A DNA stretch of 13,712 bases, taken from positions 1 to 13,712 of the forward strand of contig SXYY01000183.1 of the NCBI GenBank assembly GCA_005788145.1, read 5' to 3'. Position 1 is the stretch's first letter; the number at the start of each line of letters is the position of its first letter. Made by a program: the position numbers and the translations under genes. This document shows, one piece after another, positions 5,987 to 13,520 of this stretch. The notes beneath the pieces are model-generated. The model saw only the letters and a program-made list of their open reading frames with translations. It was not told where the DNA came from and did not search any database. Source of the DNA: Bacteroidota bacterium. GTDB taxonomy: Bacteria > Bacteroidota > Bacteroidia > NS11-12g > UBA955.

Positions 5987-8599
5987 ATACATGGAAAAAT
6001 AAGCCATTCTACCAATTCGCGGTCCGCCATATACCTGCATCACTTTGTTATTGGTAACGTTACTTGCCCCCATTTTGATCATGGCTTTGTATTTGGGTAT
6101 CACTTTTGAGACCATGACGTCTAACAGGTAGTAGGTAGGTACATCCCCGGTAAATTGGGGGCTTCCTTCGAATCGAAACCCTTGAATCCACTTATAATTG
6201 ATGCTAAATCCAAGGTTCTCCAATTTAAGTTTTTTGATTTCCAAATTTTGACCACTGAGCGACAAATTGAATTTGTTTTTGGGTGTGTTGAATGCAGGAA
6301 TAATGGGATCTAGGTTATCTGTTTTATTCAATTGGTTGAAGGAGTAATTCACACCTGCCGTATAATTTTTGGCAAAAAAGTAGTTGGTTCCGATACTGAC
6401 CCCCATGGTGGTTACGGTACTTTCTGCGTTTGTTGCGATGCGGTAAACTTGTCCGCCACTGATATAATTGATGGTGTAATCAATGGTAGGGTCGATACCA
6501 ATATTATAACCAATGAAATCTTCATAAAAACTATAATAGGCACTTGCATCAATGTTCAACTTGTTTGAAGCCAAGAACGATTTGTATCCTACTTCAATAC
6601 TCTTCACTTTTTCAGGTCGAACGGGATCTACACCAAACCACTGAAGTTTTTTCAAATCTGTGGTCAACCCACTCAGCGCTTCGTACAGGGACGGTAAAGT
6701 AACCATGCTGTCGTACCCTGTAATATTTCCCAACAATATGGCTCTACCTACATTGTAGTAAAGGTACTGATCGGCCAGTGTGGGGTTTCTTACGCCTGCA
6801 GACAAACTCACGCGGTAGTAGGTGATTTTATCGGGGGTGTAAACCAGCGATGCGGCGGGTGAGAAGATGTAGTTGAAATTTTGATTTTTATCAACCCGTG
6901 CTGTGGCGTTGATTTTTAATTTATTGTTGCTTGAGCGTTGTTCGATACCTGCATAAGCACCGAATTCATGGTTGCGAATGACGCGGCCGTTTGTATCTGA
7001 GAAGATGGTTCCCATGGAGTTGGGGCGATACAATCTGCCAGAAAATCCGGTGGTAAGGTTGGTTTTATCGGCCAATTTGAATTTGTGTTCCCCTTGAATG
7101 TGGTAGAGTGCGCTCTTATCGAAGAAACCGCTGCCGCCTTCTCCAAAACTCTTCAGCGAAGTAATGGCATTTTTGAGGGAATCGTAGCGATCTGTGCCGG
7201 GTTGGAAGCGATCATAGGTATTGGGTTGTTCAAAATGCGGTCTGCCTTGCCAGTCATTTTTTTTATCAGCAAGTCCAGCACACTCTTGGTGCCATTTTGC
7301 GAGCAATTCTTGGTTGTTGGCCATGAGGGCATCGAGCTCAGTGAACCAATTTGGGTTTGAAAGCCAATCTCCCGTAGGGTAACCAGGGAGTTTTTTTAAT
7401 TGGGGCACGAACTTGCTTTTCCAAAGGGAGTAGTAATCACCGCCCCACAAATCGTCGCGTTTGGCCGCTTTTTGCATGAGCAAGGCAGTAAAAACAGCAT
7501 CATAGGTCTTACCCGCGTCTTCATGGGTGGCGTAAACCCTCAGAAAACCATTCTTATCTTTGTACTCGAGGCGGTTTTGTATAAATTTAATGTCGCGCAG
7601 GCTATAGCGGTTATCGCCCTGATACACAGTTGTACCCATGCCGTAGTTGACTTGGTATTCGAACTGACGCATCCCTGTGGGTTTAGGACGGTAGGCTGTC
7701 ATGAACGATGTTTTGAAGTTGTAGGTATTGTAATCTACGATGTCTTTTTCTTCATAGCCTTGGCGGTGGAACCGCATCAAACCGGGGTAATCCCATTTTT
7801 GTGATCGGGCGGTGGCATCATTTTCACCTGGACGCAAAATTTCATCCCCATACCTGTTTACAGCATCATACCTTCCTGGGTTCAAGAAATTATTGACACT
7901 ATCCATAGGCCCACCGGATTTTACGGCATCCATGTTATCGGCTTCCCAGTCATAGGCACGCATGTAGAACAAATTGGCTTTCATCGCCCATTTTTCTTGT
8001 CCGGGTTTTCCGCCAAACGCTTTGGCATATCGCACAGCGGTTTCAGTGAGTCCGCGTTCCGCTATCTTTTGCTTTACTTGGAGACCTTGGTATTTGAAGG
8101 GGTCTTTGGTGGTCATGGAAATCACACCATTGAAGGCACCGGGACCGTAATAAGCGCTGGAAGCACCCACCACAATTTCTTGGTTAATCACATCGAGTTC
8201 ACTGGCGCCGAGGAAGTTTCCCAAGGAAAAGTTCAAACCAGGTGATTGGTTGTCGACCCCGTCAATCACTTGCAGCGTGCGCACGGGGCTGGTGCTGTTG
8301 AATCCGCGGGTGTTCACAATGCGAAATCCCAAACTCGCACTGGTTACATCCACGCCTTTTAAGTGGCCAAGGGCTTCATAGAAATCGGAAGCCGGTGTTT
8401 CACGAATGCTCTGGGCACCCATGCTTTCAACCGTTAAGGGCGATTCTTTGAGTTTCTCTTTGAGGCGATTTTGTTTGATGGTGACTTCGCCAATTCTCTC
8501 GGTGTTATTGGGCGCTGTGGTGTCTCTGGTTACCCCTTGAGCGCACAACTGAATATACGAAAAAAAGAGGACAATTCCAAGCAGTATGCGTGATTTCAT
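5975..8599 (-). CDS. TonB-dependent outer-membrane receptor
   Basis: This 874-residue outer-membrane transporter is of the class that imports ligands such as iron complexes, vitamins or oligomers using TonB energy. After a signal peptide (MKSRILLGIVLFFSYIQLCA) comes a plug domain at about 36-167, with GEVTIKQNRL, NTRGFNS (96-102), VIDGVDNQSPG and VVGASSAYYGPGAFNGVI (143-160). A long beta-barrel of alternating aromatic strands ends ...RMAYFSMYFDL. There is no carboxypeptidase-regulatory-like domain before the plug and no SusD-type partner beside it, so it is not a standard SusC. The open frame continues upstream to 8821, but that part overlaps the divergent E1 gene and reads as non-coding. The ATG at 8599 directly precedes the signal peptide (an ATG at 8614 would add only MQYLP). 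No promoter with both boxes was found. The ligand cannot be told from sequence. Confidence 0.94.
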   Translation of the reverse strand: MKSRILLGIVLFFSYIQLCAQGVTRDTTAPNNTERIGEVTIKQNRLKEKLKESPLTVESMGAQSIRETPASDFYEALGHLKGVDVTSASLGFRIVNTRGFNSTSPVRTLQVIDGVDNQSPGLNFSLGNFLGASELDVINQEIVVGASSAYYGPGAFNGVISMTTKDPFKYQGLQVKQKIAERGLTETAVRYAKAFGGKPGQEKWAMKANLFYMRAYDWEADNMDAVKSGGPMDSVNNFLNPGRYDAVNRYGDEILRPGENDATARSQKWDYPGLMRFHRQGYEEKDIVDYNTYNFKTSFMTAYRPKPTGMRQFEYQVNYGMGTTVYQGDNRYSLRDIKFIQNRLEYKDKNGFLRVYATHEDAGKTYDAVFTALLMQKAAKRDDLWGGDYYSLWKSKFVPQLKKLPGYPTGDWLSNPNWFTELDALMANNQELLAKWHQECAGLADKKNDWQGRPHFEQPNTYDRFQPGTDRYDSLKNAITSLKSFGEGGSGFFDKSALYHIQGEHKFKLADKTNLTTGFSGRLYRPNSMGTIFSDTNGRVIRNHEFGAYAGIEQRSSNNKLKINATARVDKNQNFNYIFSPAASLVYTPDKITYYRVSLSAGVRNPTLADQYLYYNVGRAILLGNITGYDSMVTLPSLYEALSGLTTDLKKLQWFGVDPVRPEKVKSIEVGYKSFLASNKLNIDASAYYSFYEDFIGYNIGIDPTIDYTINYISGGQVYRIATNAESTVTTMGVSIGTNYFFAKNYTAGVNYSFNQLNKTDNLDPIIPAFNTPKNKFNLSLSGQNLEIKKLKLENLGFSINYKWIQGFRFEGSPQFTGDVPTYYLLDVMVSKVIPKYKAMIKMGASNVTNNKVMQVYGGPRIGRMAYFSMYFDL

Positions 8600-8644
8600 A
8601 GGCAAATATTGCATAACAATGCGCTGCAAGATAGGAAAGTTTTG

Positions 8645-8662
8645 AATTTGTACATACAAATT
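8645..8662. promoter_or_regulatory. 18-base dyad in the divergent spacer, candidate operator
   Basis: AATTTGTA (8645-8652) and TACAAATT (8655-8662) are perfect complements around CA. The site lies in the 117-base spacer (8600-8716) between the receptor gene (minus) and the E1 gene (plus), 46 bases before the receptor ATG and 54 before the E1 ATG. That is where a dimeric regulator acting on both would bind. The rest of the spacer shows no complete consensus promoter. Confidence 0.45.
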
Positions 8663-8716
8663 GCATGAATCCATCCTAAAGTAGCCGTGATTTTTGCGTA
8701 AACTTGCACCCAAATT

Positions 8717-10762
8717 ATGGTAGGAAAGGAAACACTGCTGAGGGCTTGGGATTTGATTTGTACAGCTCGGTCGATGGCAAGTATCTATGAGGAAAATCGT
8801 CCAATTACCAAGTACGTTCACAGTACTTCAAAAGGACATGAGGCCATTCAGATTGCAACTTCTATGCATTTGAAGAGCATCGATTATGCCTATCCCTATT
8901 ACCGTGATGAATCGATGTTGTTGGCGATGGGCATGCAACCTTACGAGTTGATGTTGCAGTTATTGGCGAAGGCCGATGACCCATTCAGCGGAGGAAGAAC
9001 TTACTATGCACATCCCTCGTTGAATCGCCCCGACATTGTGAAAATGCCCCATCAGAGTTCGGCCACAGGGATGCAAACCATTCCGGCCACGGGTGCGGCG
9101 CATGGCATCAAATATTTAGACAGTCAGTCGTTAATCACCAGTGCGGAAAAGCCCATCGTTTTGTGTTCATTGGGCGATGGTTCTGTTACTGAAGGCGAGG
9201 TTGCTGAAGCATTCCAAATGGCGGTGTTGCACAAGATGCCGATTTTGTATTTGATTCAGGATAATGATTGGGGGATTTCTGCCAGTGGCGATGAGATGCG
9301 CGCCATGGACGCCTTTGATTATGCCTTGGGCTTCAAGGGGATGCGTAGGGTGAGAATCAATGGCAGCGATTTTGTGCAGTGTTACGATGAAATGGCAAAA
9401 GCCATCGAATATGTGAGATCAGAGCGGGCACCGATGTTGGTGCATGTGAAGGTTCCTTTGTTGGGACACCACACAAGCGGCGTGAGGAGCGAGTGGTACC
9501 GCGATGACTTAGAAAAGCATTTGCGTTTGGACCCACTGCCGAGGTTGAAAGAATTGTTGTTGGCTTTGGGTGAGGATGAGGCTTCCTTGGAGGTGATTCG
9601 GGTAGCGGCCGAAGCGCGTGTGTTCGATGATTTTGAACGTGCGAAAGCGGCAGCTGATCCTGCACCTGGCACTTTGATGCATCATGTGTTGGCGCCATCG
9701 CCCATCGAACAGGAAGAGGGTGAAAGATCTCCAGAGAATGCAGAAACGGTGATGATGGTCGACGCAGCATTGCATGCGGTGGATGAGATTTTAAGGAAAC
9801 ATCCCGAAGCGCTGTTATACGGTCAGGATGTTGGACATCGTTTGGGGGGCGTTTTCAGAGAGGCAGCGACTTTGGCCGACAAATATGGAAAGCACAGGGT
9901 GTTCAACACGCCCATTCAAGAGGCCTATATCGTTGGAAGTACAGCAGGAATGAGTGCTGTCGGTGCAAAGCCCATTGTTGAAATTCAATTTGCAGATTAT
10001 ATCTGGCCGGGTGTGAATCAGTTGGTGACCGAGTTGAGTAAGAGTAGCTATTTGAGTATGGGAAAATTCCCTGTGGCCAGTGTGATTCGCGTTCCAACAG
10101 GCGCTTATGGCGGGGGTGGACCCTATCACAGCGGTACAGTGGAGAGTTCAATTTTACCGATCAAAGGGATTAAAATCGCTTATCCGAGCAATGCGGCCGA
10201 CATAAAAGGACTGATGAAATCGGCTTATTATGACCCCAATCCTGTCGTTATGTTTGAGCACAAAGGCTTGTACTGGAGCAAGGTGCCGGGCACGGATTTG
10301 GCCAAGACGCCGGAGCCAGATGAAGATTATGTGGTGCCATTTGGTAAGGCACGCTTGGCTTTGCAAGCTTCTCAAGACGCCGTAGATGCGGGTGAATCGG
10401 TGGGTGTTGTGACCTACGGAATGGGTGTTTACTGGGCGATGAACGCGGCCAAATCATTGGTTGGACAGGTAGAGGTTTTGGATTTGAGAACGTTATCACC
10501 CTACGATGAGGAGGCCATTGAGATACTTACAAAAAAACACGGAAAAGTCCTGGTGTTGACGGAAGAAACTTTGCGCAACAGCTTTGCTGAGGCATTGGCG
10601 GGACGTATTTCTCAGACGTGTTTTCAGTATTTGGATGCGCCAATCAGAACGATGGGCAGCGCGGATGTGCCCGCTGTTCCTTTGAATGCTGCGATGGAAG
10701 CGATCATGTTGCCCAACGCCGACAAAGTAGAATCGGTGTTGAGGGAAATGTTGGCATCCTAA
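8717..10762 (+). CDS. Fused alpha/beta 2-oxo acid dehydrogenase E1 (probably branched-chain)
   Basis: This is the thiamine-diphosphate decarboxylase (E1) of a 2-oxo acid dehydrogenase complex, which passes the acyl group to the lipoyl E2. Its 681 residues join two parts usually encoded separately. The alpha part (1 to about 325) has GDGSVTEGEVAEAF (153-166) with N183 closing the thiamine diphosphate motif (QDNDWGIS), and HHTSGVRSEWYR (251-262), the loop next to the active site. The beta part (about 343-681) has YGQDVGHRLGGVF (368-380), a Gly-rich loop and GGPYHSG (467-473) with H471. An acidic linker near 328-343 joins them. The motif has Asp-Asn where Asn-Asn is usual, but the metal-binding Asn is kept. 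The architecture is known from Bacteroidota, where it is usually annotated as 2-oxoisovalerate dehydrogenase; pyruvate as substrate cannot be excluded. No E2 or E3 gene is adjacent. The ATG at 8717 gives a normal-length N-terminus. Confidence 0.92.
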   Translation: MVGKETLLRAWDLICTARSMASIYEENRPITKYVHSTSKGHEAIQIATSMHLKSIDYAYPYYRDESMLLAMGMQPYELMLQLLAKADDPFSGGRTYYAHPSLNRPDIVKMPHQSSATGMQTIPATGAAHGIKYLDSQSLITSAEKPIVLCSLGDGSVTEGEVAEAFQMAVLHKMPILYLIQDNDWGISASGDEMRAMDAFDYALGFKGMRRVRINGSDFVQCYDEMAKAIEYVRSERAPMLVHVKVPLLGHHTSGVRSEWYRDDLEKHLRLDPLPRLKELLLALGEDEASLEVIRVAAEARVFDDFERAKAAADPAPGTLMHHVLAPSPIEQEEGERSPENAETVMMVDAALHAVDEILRKHPEALLYGQDVGHRLGGVFREAATLADKYGKHRVFNTPIQEAYIVGSTAGMSAVGAKPIVEIQFADYIWPGVNQLVTELSKSSYLSMGKFPVASVIRVPTGAYGGGGPYHSGTVESSILPIKGIKIAYPSNAADIKGLMKSAYYDPNPVVMFEHKGLYWSKVPGTDLAKTPEPDEDYVVPFGKARLALQASQDAVDAGESVGVVTYGMGVYWAMNAAKSLVGQVEVLDLRTLSPYDEEAIEILTKKHGKVLVLTEETLRNSFAEALAGRISQTCFQYLDAPIRTMGSADVPAVPLNAAMEAIMLPNADKVESVLREMLAS

Positions 10763-10785
10763 AAATTTGATGAATAAGGCGGGAA

Positions 10786-10828
10786 TCCAACATCACATGG
10801 GATCCCATGCGTGATGATTTGTGTTGGA
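10786..10828. repeat. Nested palindrome between convergent genes
   Basis: Outer arms TCCAACA (10786-10792) and TGTTGGA (10822-10828) enclose ATCAC/GTGAT (10792-10796, 10811-10815) and the 12-base palindrome ATGGGATCCCAT (10797-10808). The halves are unequal, so the fold has a bulge. It occupies most of the spacer between the convergent E1 and Gre-like genes and may stop both transcripts or protect their 3' ends, but no U-tract follows on either strand. Confidence 0.55.
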
Positions 10829-10831
10829 CAT

Positions 10832-11293
10832 TTAGGCCAGCGCCACGATTTTGTACTTTTTCTGGTTGAAGGCAATGGTATCGCCTTCTTTATGTCCTTT
10901 CAAAGCGGCACCCAATGGCGATTGAATGCTAATGGCTTGAATGGATTGGTTGTTGTGTTTCAAGTTGCCCAAGGCCACAGAAATGAAGATGGTGAGTTCG
11001 GTATTTCCCAAACTCAGCGCAAGCAGGGAGCCCTCTCCCACAGAGATGGATTTACCCATGTTGAGGGTAAGCAAAATGGCTTTGGTTGTGTGAACTTGTG
11101 AAATTTGGGTTTTGAGTCGTTCAATTTCACGTTGAAATTGTGTCCGCGAGGTTTCGTATTTGTCACCTGCAGAGCTTTTTGTTTCTTCAAACATGCCTTT
11201 TTGTAATTCAGTAATAACCCCTTCGTATTCAACAATGAGCTTGTCCACGCGGGCCAAACAGAGGGTTTTGATATCTGATTTTTGGGGCAGCAT
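10832..11293 (-). CDS. GreA/GreB-family transcript cleavage factor-like protein
   Basis: This 153-residue protein has the two-part Gre layout. The N-terminal half is a charged helical hairpin, and the C-terminal half is a small globular domain with the family signature SPLGAALKGHKEGDTI, followed by AFNQKKYKIVALA at the end. Gre factors enter the RNA polymerase secondary channel and stimulate cleavage of backtracked RNA with an acidic pair at the coil tip (D41/E44 in E. coli GreA). Here SSAGDKYETSR places D44 and E47 at the same spacing and nearly the same position, so activity is plausible. Relatives in Bacteroidota are often mislabelled 3-oxoacyl-ACP synthase. I chose the ATG at 11293 (MLPQKSDIK) because the reading frame upstream to 11359 runs into the ribBA promoter and has no family likeness. 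It is convergent with the E1 gene and divergent from ribBA. It may instead be an Rnk-like binder. Confidence 0.84.
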   Translation of the reverse strand: MLPQKSDIKTLCLARVDKLIVEYEGVITELQKGMFEETKSSAGDKYETSRTQFQREIERLKTQISQVHTTKAILLTLNMGKSISVGEGSLLALSLGNTELTIFISVALGNLKHNNQSIQAISIQSPLGAALKGHKEGDTIAFNQKKYKIVALA

Positions 11294-11333
11294 GTATGTT
11301 ATGTCAATATTAAAGCAACATTCAGGGATTCTA

Positions 11334-11366
11334 ATTGTTTTCAAGGCACATTCCTTCATAAATTTG
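11334..11366 (+). promoter_or_regulatory. Promoter of ribBA (Bacteroidota consensus)
   Basis: ATTG (11334-11337) and TAAATTTG (11359-11366) are separated by 21 bases. The -7 box is a perfect TAnnTTTG and the -33 box differs from TTTG by one base. Transcription should start at about 11371-11374, so the ATG at 11374 would be nearly leaderless while the ATG at 11416 would have a leader of about 42-45 bases. This supports the latter as the start. Confidence 0.7.
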
Positions 11367-11415
11367 TAGAAGCATGTTGAATTCTAATGAAAGTATCGCT
11401 GCGGGGACTACGATT

Positions 11416-12609
11416 ATGCTGAATAGCATCGAAGAGGCTATCGCGGAGATTAAAGCGGGAAGGGTTGTGATTGTGGTGGATGATGAAAATCGCGAAAACG
11501 AAGGTGATTTTCTCACAGCGGCCCGTAATATGACACCGGAGTTGGTCAATTTCATGGCCACCAGGGGTCGGGGATTGATTTGCGTGCCCATGTTGGAGGA
11601 GCGTTGTCAAGCCTTGGGCATCGAAATGATGGTCAATAAAAACACCGCCACCCATGAAACGGCATTCACCGTGAGTGTGGATTTGTTGGGACATGGATGT
11701 ACCACAGGGATAAGCGCATCGGACCGAAGCAAGACCATACAGGCATTGATTGATTCGAATATTCAAGCAAGCGAATTGGGCAAACCCGGTCATATTTTCC
11801 CTTTGGTGGCCAAGAGTGGTGGCGTGTTGCGCAGGGCTGGGCATACCGAAGCGGCGGTAGATTTGGCGGTGATGGCAGGTTTTGAGCCGGCGGGATGTAT
11901 CGTGGAAATTTTGAAGGAGGATGGTGAAATGGCACGTCTGCCAGACCTGTTGGAAATCGCCAAGGAATTGAATTTGAAGATCATTTCCATTGAGGATTTG
12001 ATCGCCTATCGCCTCAAAAACGAGTCGTTAATTCAGCGCGAGATATCGGTTCAGATGCCCACGCAATGGGGCGATTTTGATTTGGTGGCTTTCAGACAGA
12101 AGGATAGTGGTCAGGAGCATTTGGCATTGATCAAAGGTAGCTGGTCTGTAGATGAGCCTGTAATGGTTCGGGTACACAGCAGTTGTTTAACTGGCGATAT
12201 TTTTGGCAGTTGCAGGTGCGATTGTGGCGAGCAGTTGCACAAGGCGATGCAGTTGATCGAGGCAGAAGGCAAAGGGGTGATTGTATACATGAACCAAGAA
12301 GGCCGAGGCATTGGCTTGCTAAACAAGTTGAAGGCTTACAAATTGCAAGAACAGGGATACGATACCGTGGAGGCTAACGTGATGTTGGGCTTCAACATGG
12401 ATGAACGAGATTATGGCGTAGGTGCGCAGATCATCAGGGATTTGGGCATCAAGAAGATGCGATTGATCAGCAACAATCCCAAAAAGCGGACGGGCTTGAT
12501 TGGCTATGGCTTGGAGATTACGGAAAATGTTCCCCTGCAGATTGAGCCAAATCCGCACAATGCCAAGTATTTGGATACCAAGAAAATAAAGATGGGTCAC
12601 TCATTGTGA
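11416..12609 (+). CDS. ribBA: Bifunctional DHBP synthase / GTP cyclohydrolase II (RibBA)
   Basis: This cytoplasmic enzyme makes both riboflavin precursors: 3,4-dihydroxy-2-butanone 4-phosphate from ribulose 5-phosphate, and the pyrimidine precursor from GTP. From the chosen start it has 397 residues. The N-terminal DHBP synthase domain shows [13 protein letters not shown] (20-32), [11 protein letters not shown] (49-59), [11 protein letters not shown] and [12 protein letters not shown] (140-151). The C-terminal GTP cyclohydrolase II domain (about 205-397) has [11 protein letters not shown], with zinc ligands C257, C268 and C270, [12 protein letters not shown] (293-304), and [12 protein letters not shown]. 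An upstream in-frame ATG at 11374 would add 14 residues ([14 protein letters not shown]). I prefer 11416 because relatives begin at the [13 protein letters not shown] block and the promoter leaves no leader for 11374. It is the first gene of a likely two-gene operon with the flavin-reductase-like gene. No FMN riboswitch can fit in the short leader. Confidence 0.97.
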   Translation: MLNSIEEAIAEIKAGRVVIVVDDENRENEGDFLTAARNMTPELVNFMATRGRGLICVPMLEERCQALGIEMMVNKNTATHETAFTVSVDLLGHGCTTGISASDRSKTIQALIDSNIQASELGKPGHIFPLVAKSGGVLRRAGHTEAAVDLAVMAGFEPAGCIVEILKEDGEMARLPDLLEIAKELNLKIISIEDLIAYRLKNESLIQREISVQMPTQWGDFDLVAFRQKDSGQEHLALIKGSWSVDEPVMVRVHSSCLTGDIFGSCRCDCGEQLHKAMQLIEAEGKGVIVYMNQEGRGIGLLNKLKAYKLQEQGYDTVEANVMLGFNMDERDYGVGAQIIRDLGIKKMRLISNNPKKRTGLIGYGLEITENVPLQIEPNPHNAKYLDTKKIKMGHSL

Positions 12610-12625
12610 TCAAAATTCAGAAGCC

Positions 12626-13513
12626 ATGAGTACGCAAGATTATTTGGAAATAGACCCCAGCAATACCCCATTGCCACAATTGCATCAGTATTTGTTGGGC
12701 AGTGTAAGTCCACGACCAATCTGCTTTGCAAGTACAATCGACGCCCAAGGGCGTTTGAATCTGGCCCCCTTTAGTTTTTTCAATGTTGTCAGTGCAAATC
12801 CCCCAGTGGTGGTATTCTCTCCCAACAACAGCGGTAGGGATGGTACACCCAAGCAAACCTATTTGAATGCAAAGGAAGTACCCGAGGTTGTGGTCAATGT
12901 GGTGAGCTATCACATGGTAGAGCAAATGAATGTTGCTGCAGCACCTTGGGCGCACGGAGTGAGCGAGTTTGAGAAGGCGGGATTTACCCCTTTGGCCTCG
13001 GATTTGGTGAAGCCCATGCGTGTGGCAGAAGCACCTGTGCAGTTGGAGTGCAAGGTGATTGAAATCAAGGAATTTGGTGACGGCGGTGGATCGGGGAAGT
13101 TGATTATGGCCCAGGTGGTGAAGATGCACATCAAAACATCGGTATTGGGAGAAGACGGAAAATTAGATCCTTTCAAAATGCAGTTGGTTGGTCGAATGGG
13201 TGGCGCTTGGTACTGTTTCCCCGACAGAAATAGCATGTTTGAACTTTCACAACCCATGCAGCCCACAATGGGATACGATCGGTTACCGGAAAAAATTCGA
13301 TACAGTAAAATATTGACCGGAAATGATTTGGGTCAGATAGCTGGCTTCATTGGTGAACCATCGACAGAGGACTTGTCCAAAGCCATTTCTTGGTTGCAAG
13401 AACGCGGTGTTGATGATTTGGATTTGAATCACTGGGACGCCCGTGAGAAAGGTGCTTCCAAATTGTTACAGGCAAAATTGGTCAGAGAGGCCGTGGCCTT
13501 GTTGCTGCTGTGA
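12626..13513 (+). CDS. Flavin reductase-like (FMN-binding split-barrel) protein
   Basis: This 295-residue protein belongs to the flavin reductase-like family. The N-terminal split barrel carries the flavin-binding region SPRPICFASTIDAQGRLN (28-45) and APFSFFNVVSANPP (47-60), then VVVFSPNNSGRDGTPKQT (61-78) with phosphate-contacting Ser/Arg/Thr candidates, and EAPVQLECKV (135-144). The barrel occupies about residues 20-200. A further roughly 95 residues (YDRLPEKIRYSKILTGNDLG and a helical Leu-rich end) go beyond the classical length of about 170-200; similar long versions are common in Bacteroidota as far as I recall. It starts 16 bases after ribBA, so it is very probably co-transcribed, which fits an FMN-dependent protein. 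Whether it reduces free flavin or another substrate is unknown. It faces the convergent YqeY-like gene, the two stops being 7 bases apart. Confidence 0.88.
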   Translation: MSTQDYLEIDPSNTPLPQLHQYLLGSVSPRPICFASTIDAQGRLNLAPFSFFNVVSANPPVVVFSPNNSGRDGTPKQTYLNAKEVPEVVVNVVSYHMVEQMNVAAAPWAHGVSEFEKAGFTPLASDLVKPMRVAEAPVQLECKVIEIKEFGDGGGSGKLIMAQVVKMHIKTSVLGEDGKLDPFKMQLVGRMGGAWYCFPDRNSMFELSQPMQPTMGYDRLPEKIRYSKILTGNDLGQIAGFIGEPSTEDLSKAISWLQERGVDDLDLNHWDAREKGASKLLQAKLVREAVALLLL

Positions 13514-13520
13514 TGCGGAT

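Noticed and set aside
8699..8706. TAAACTTG as a -7 element for the E1 gene
   Set aside because: It has one mismatch, no -33 box at the right distance, and would leave almost no leader before the ATG at 8717.
8600..8821. Upstream extension of the receptor reading frame (74 extra codons)
   Set aside because: It overlaps the start of the divergent E1 gene, and its translation has no signal-peptide character, whereas a good signal peptide begins exactly at 8599.
11294..11359. N-terminal extension of the Gre-like protein to 11359
   Set aside because: The extra 22 residues would start within the ribBA promoter and do not resemble Gre proteins; the ATG at 11293 gives the family length.
11367..11415. 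FMN riboswitch before ribBA
   Set aside because: The space between promoter and start is under 50 bases, too short for the FMN aptamer, and none of its conserved segments are present.
12617..13129. 170-codon minus-strand open frame opposite the flavin-reductase-like gene
   Set aside because: It is fully antisense to a gene with clear family motifs and has no domain of its own.
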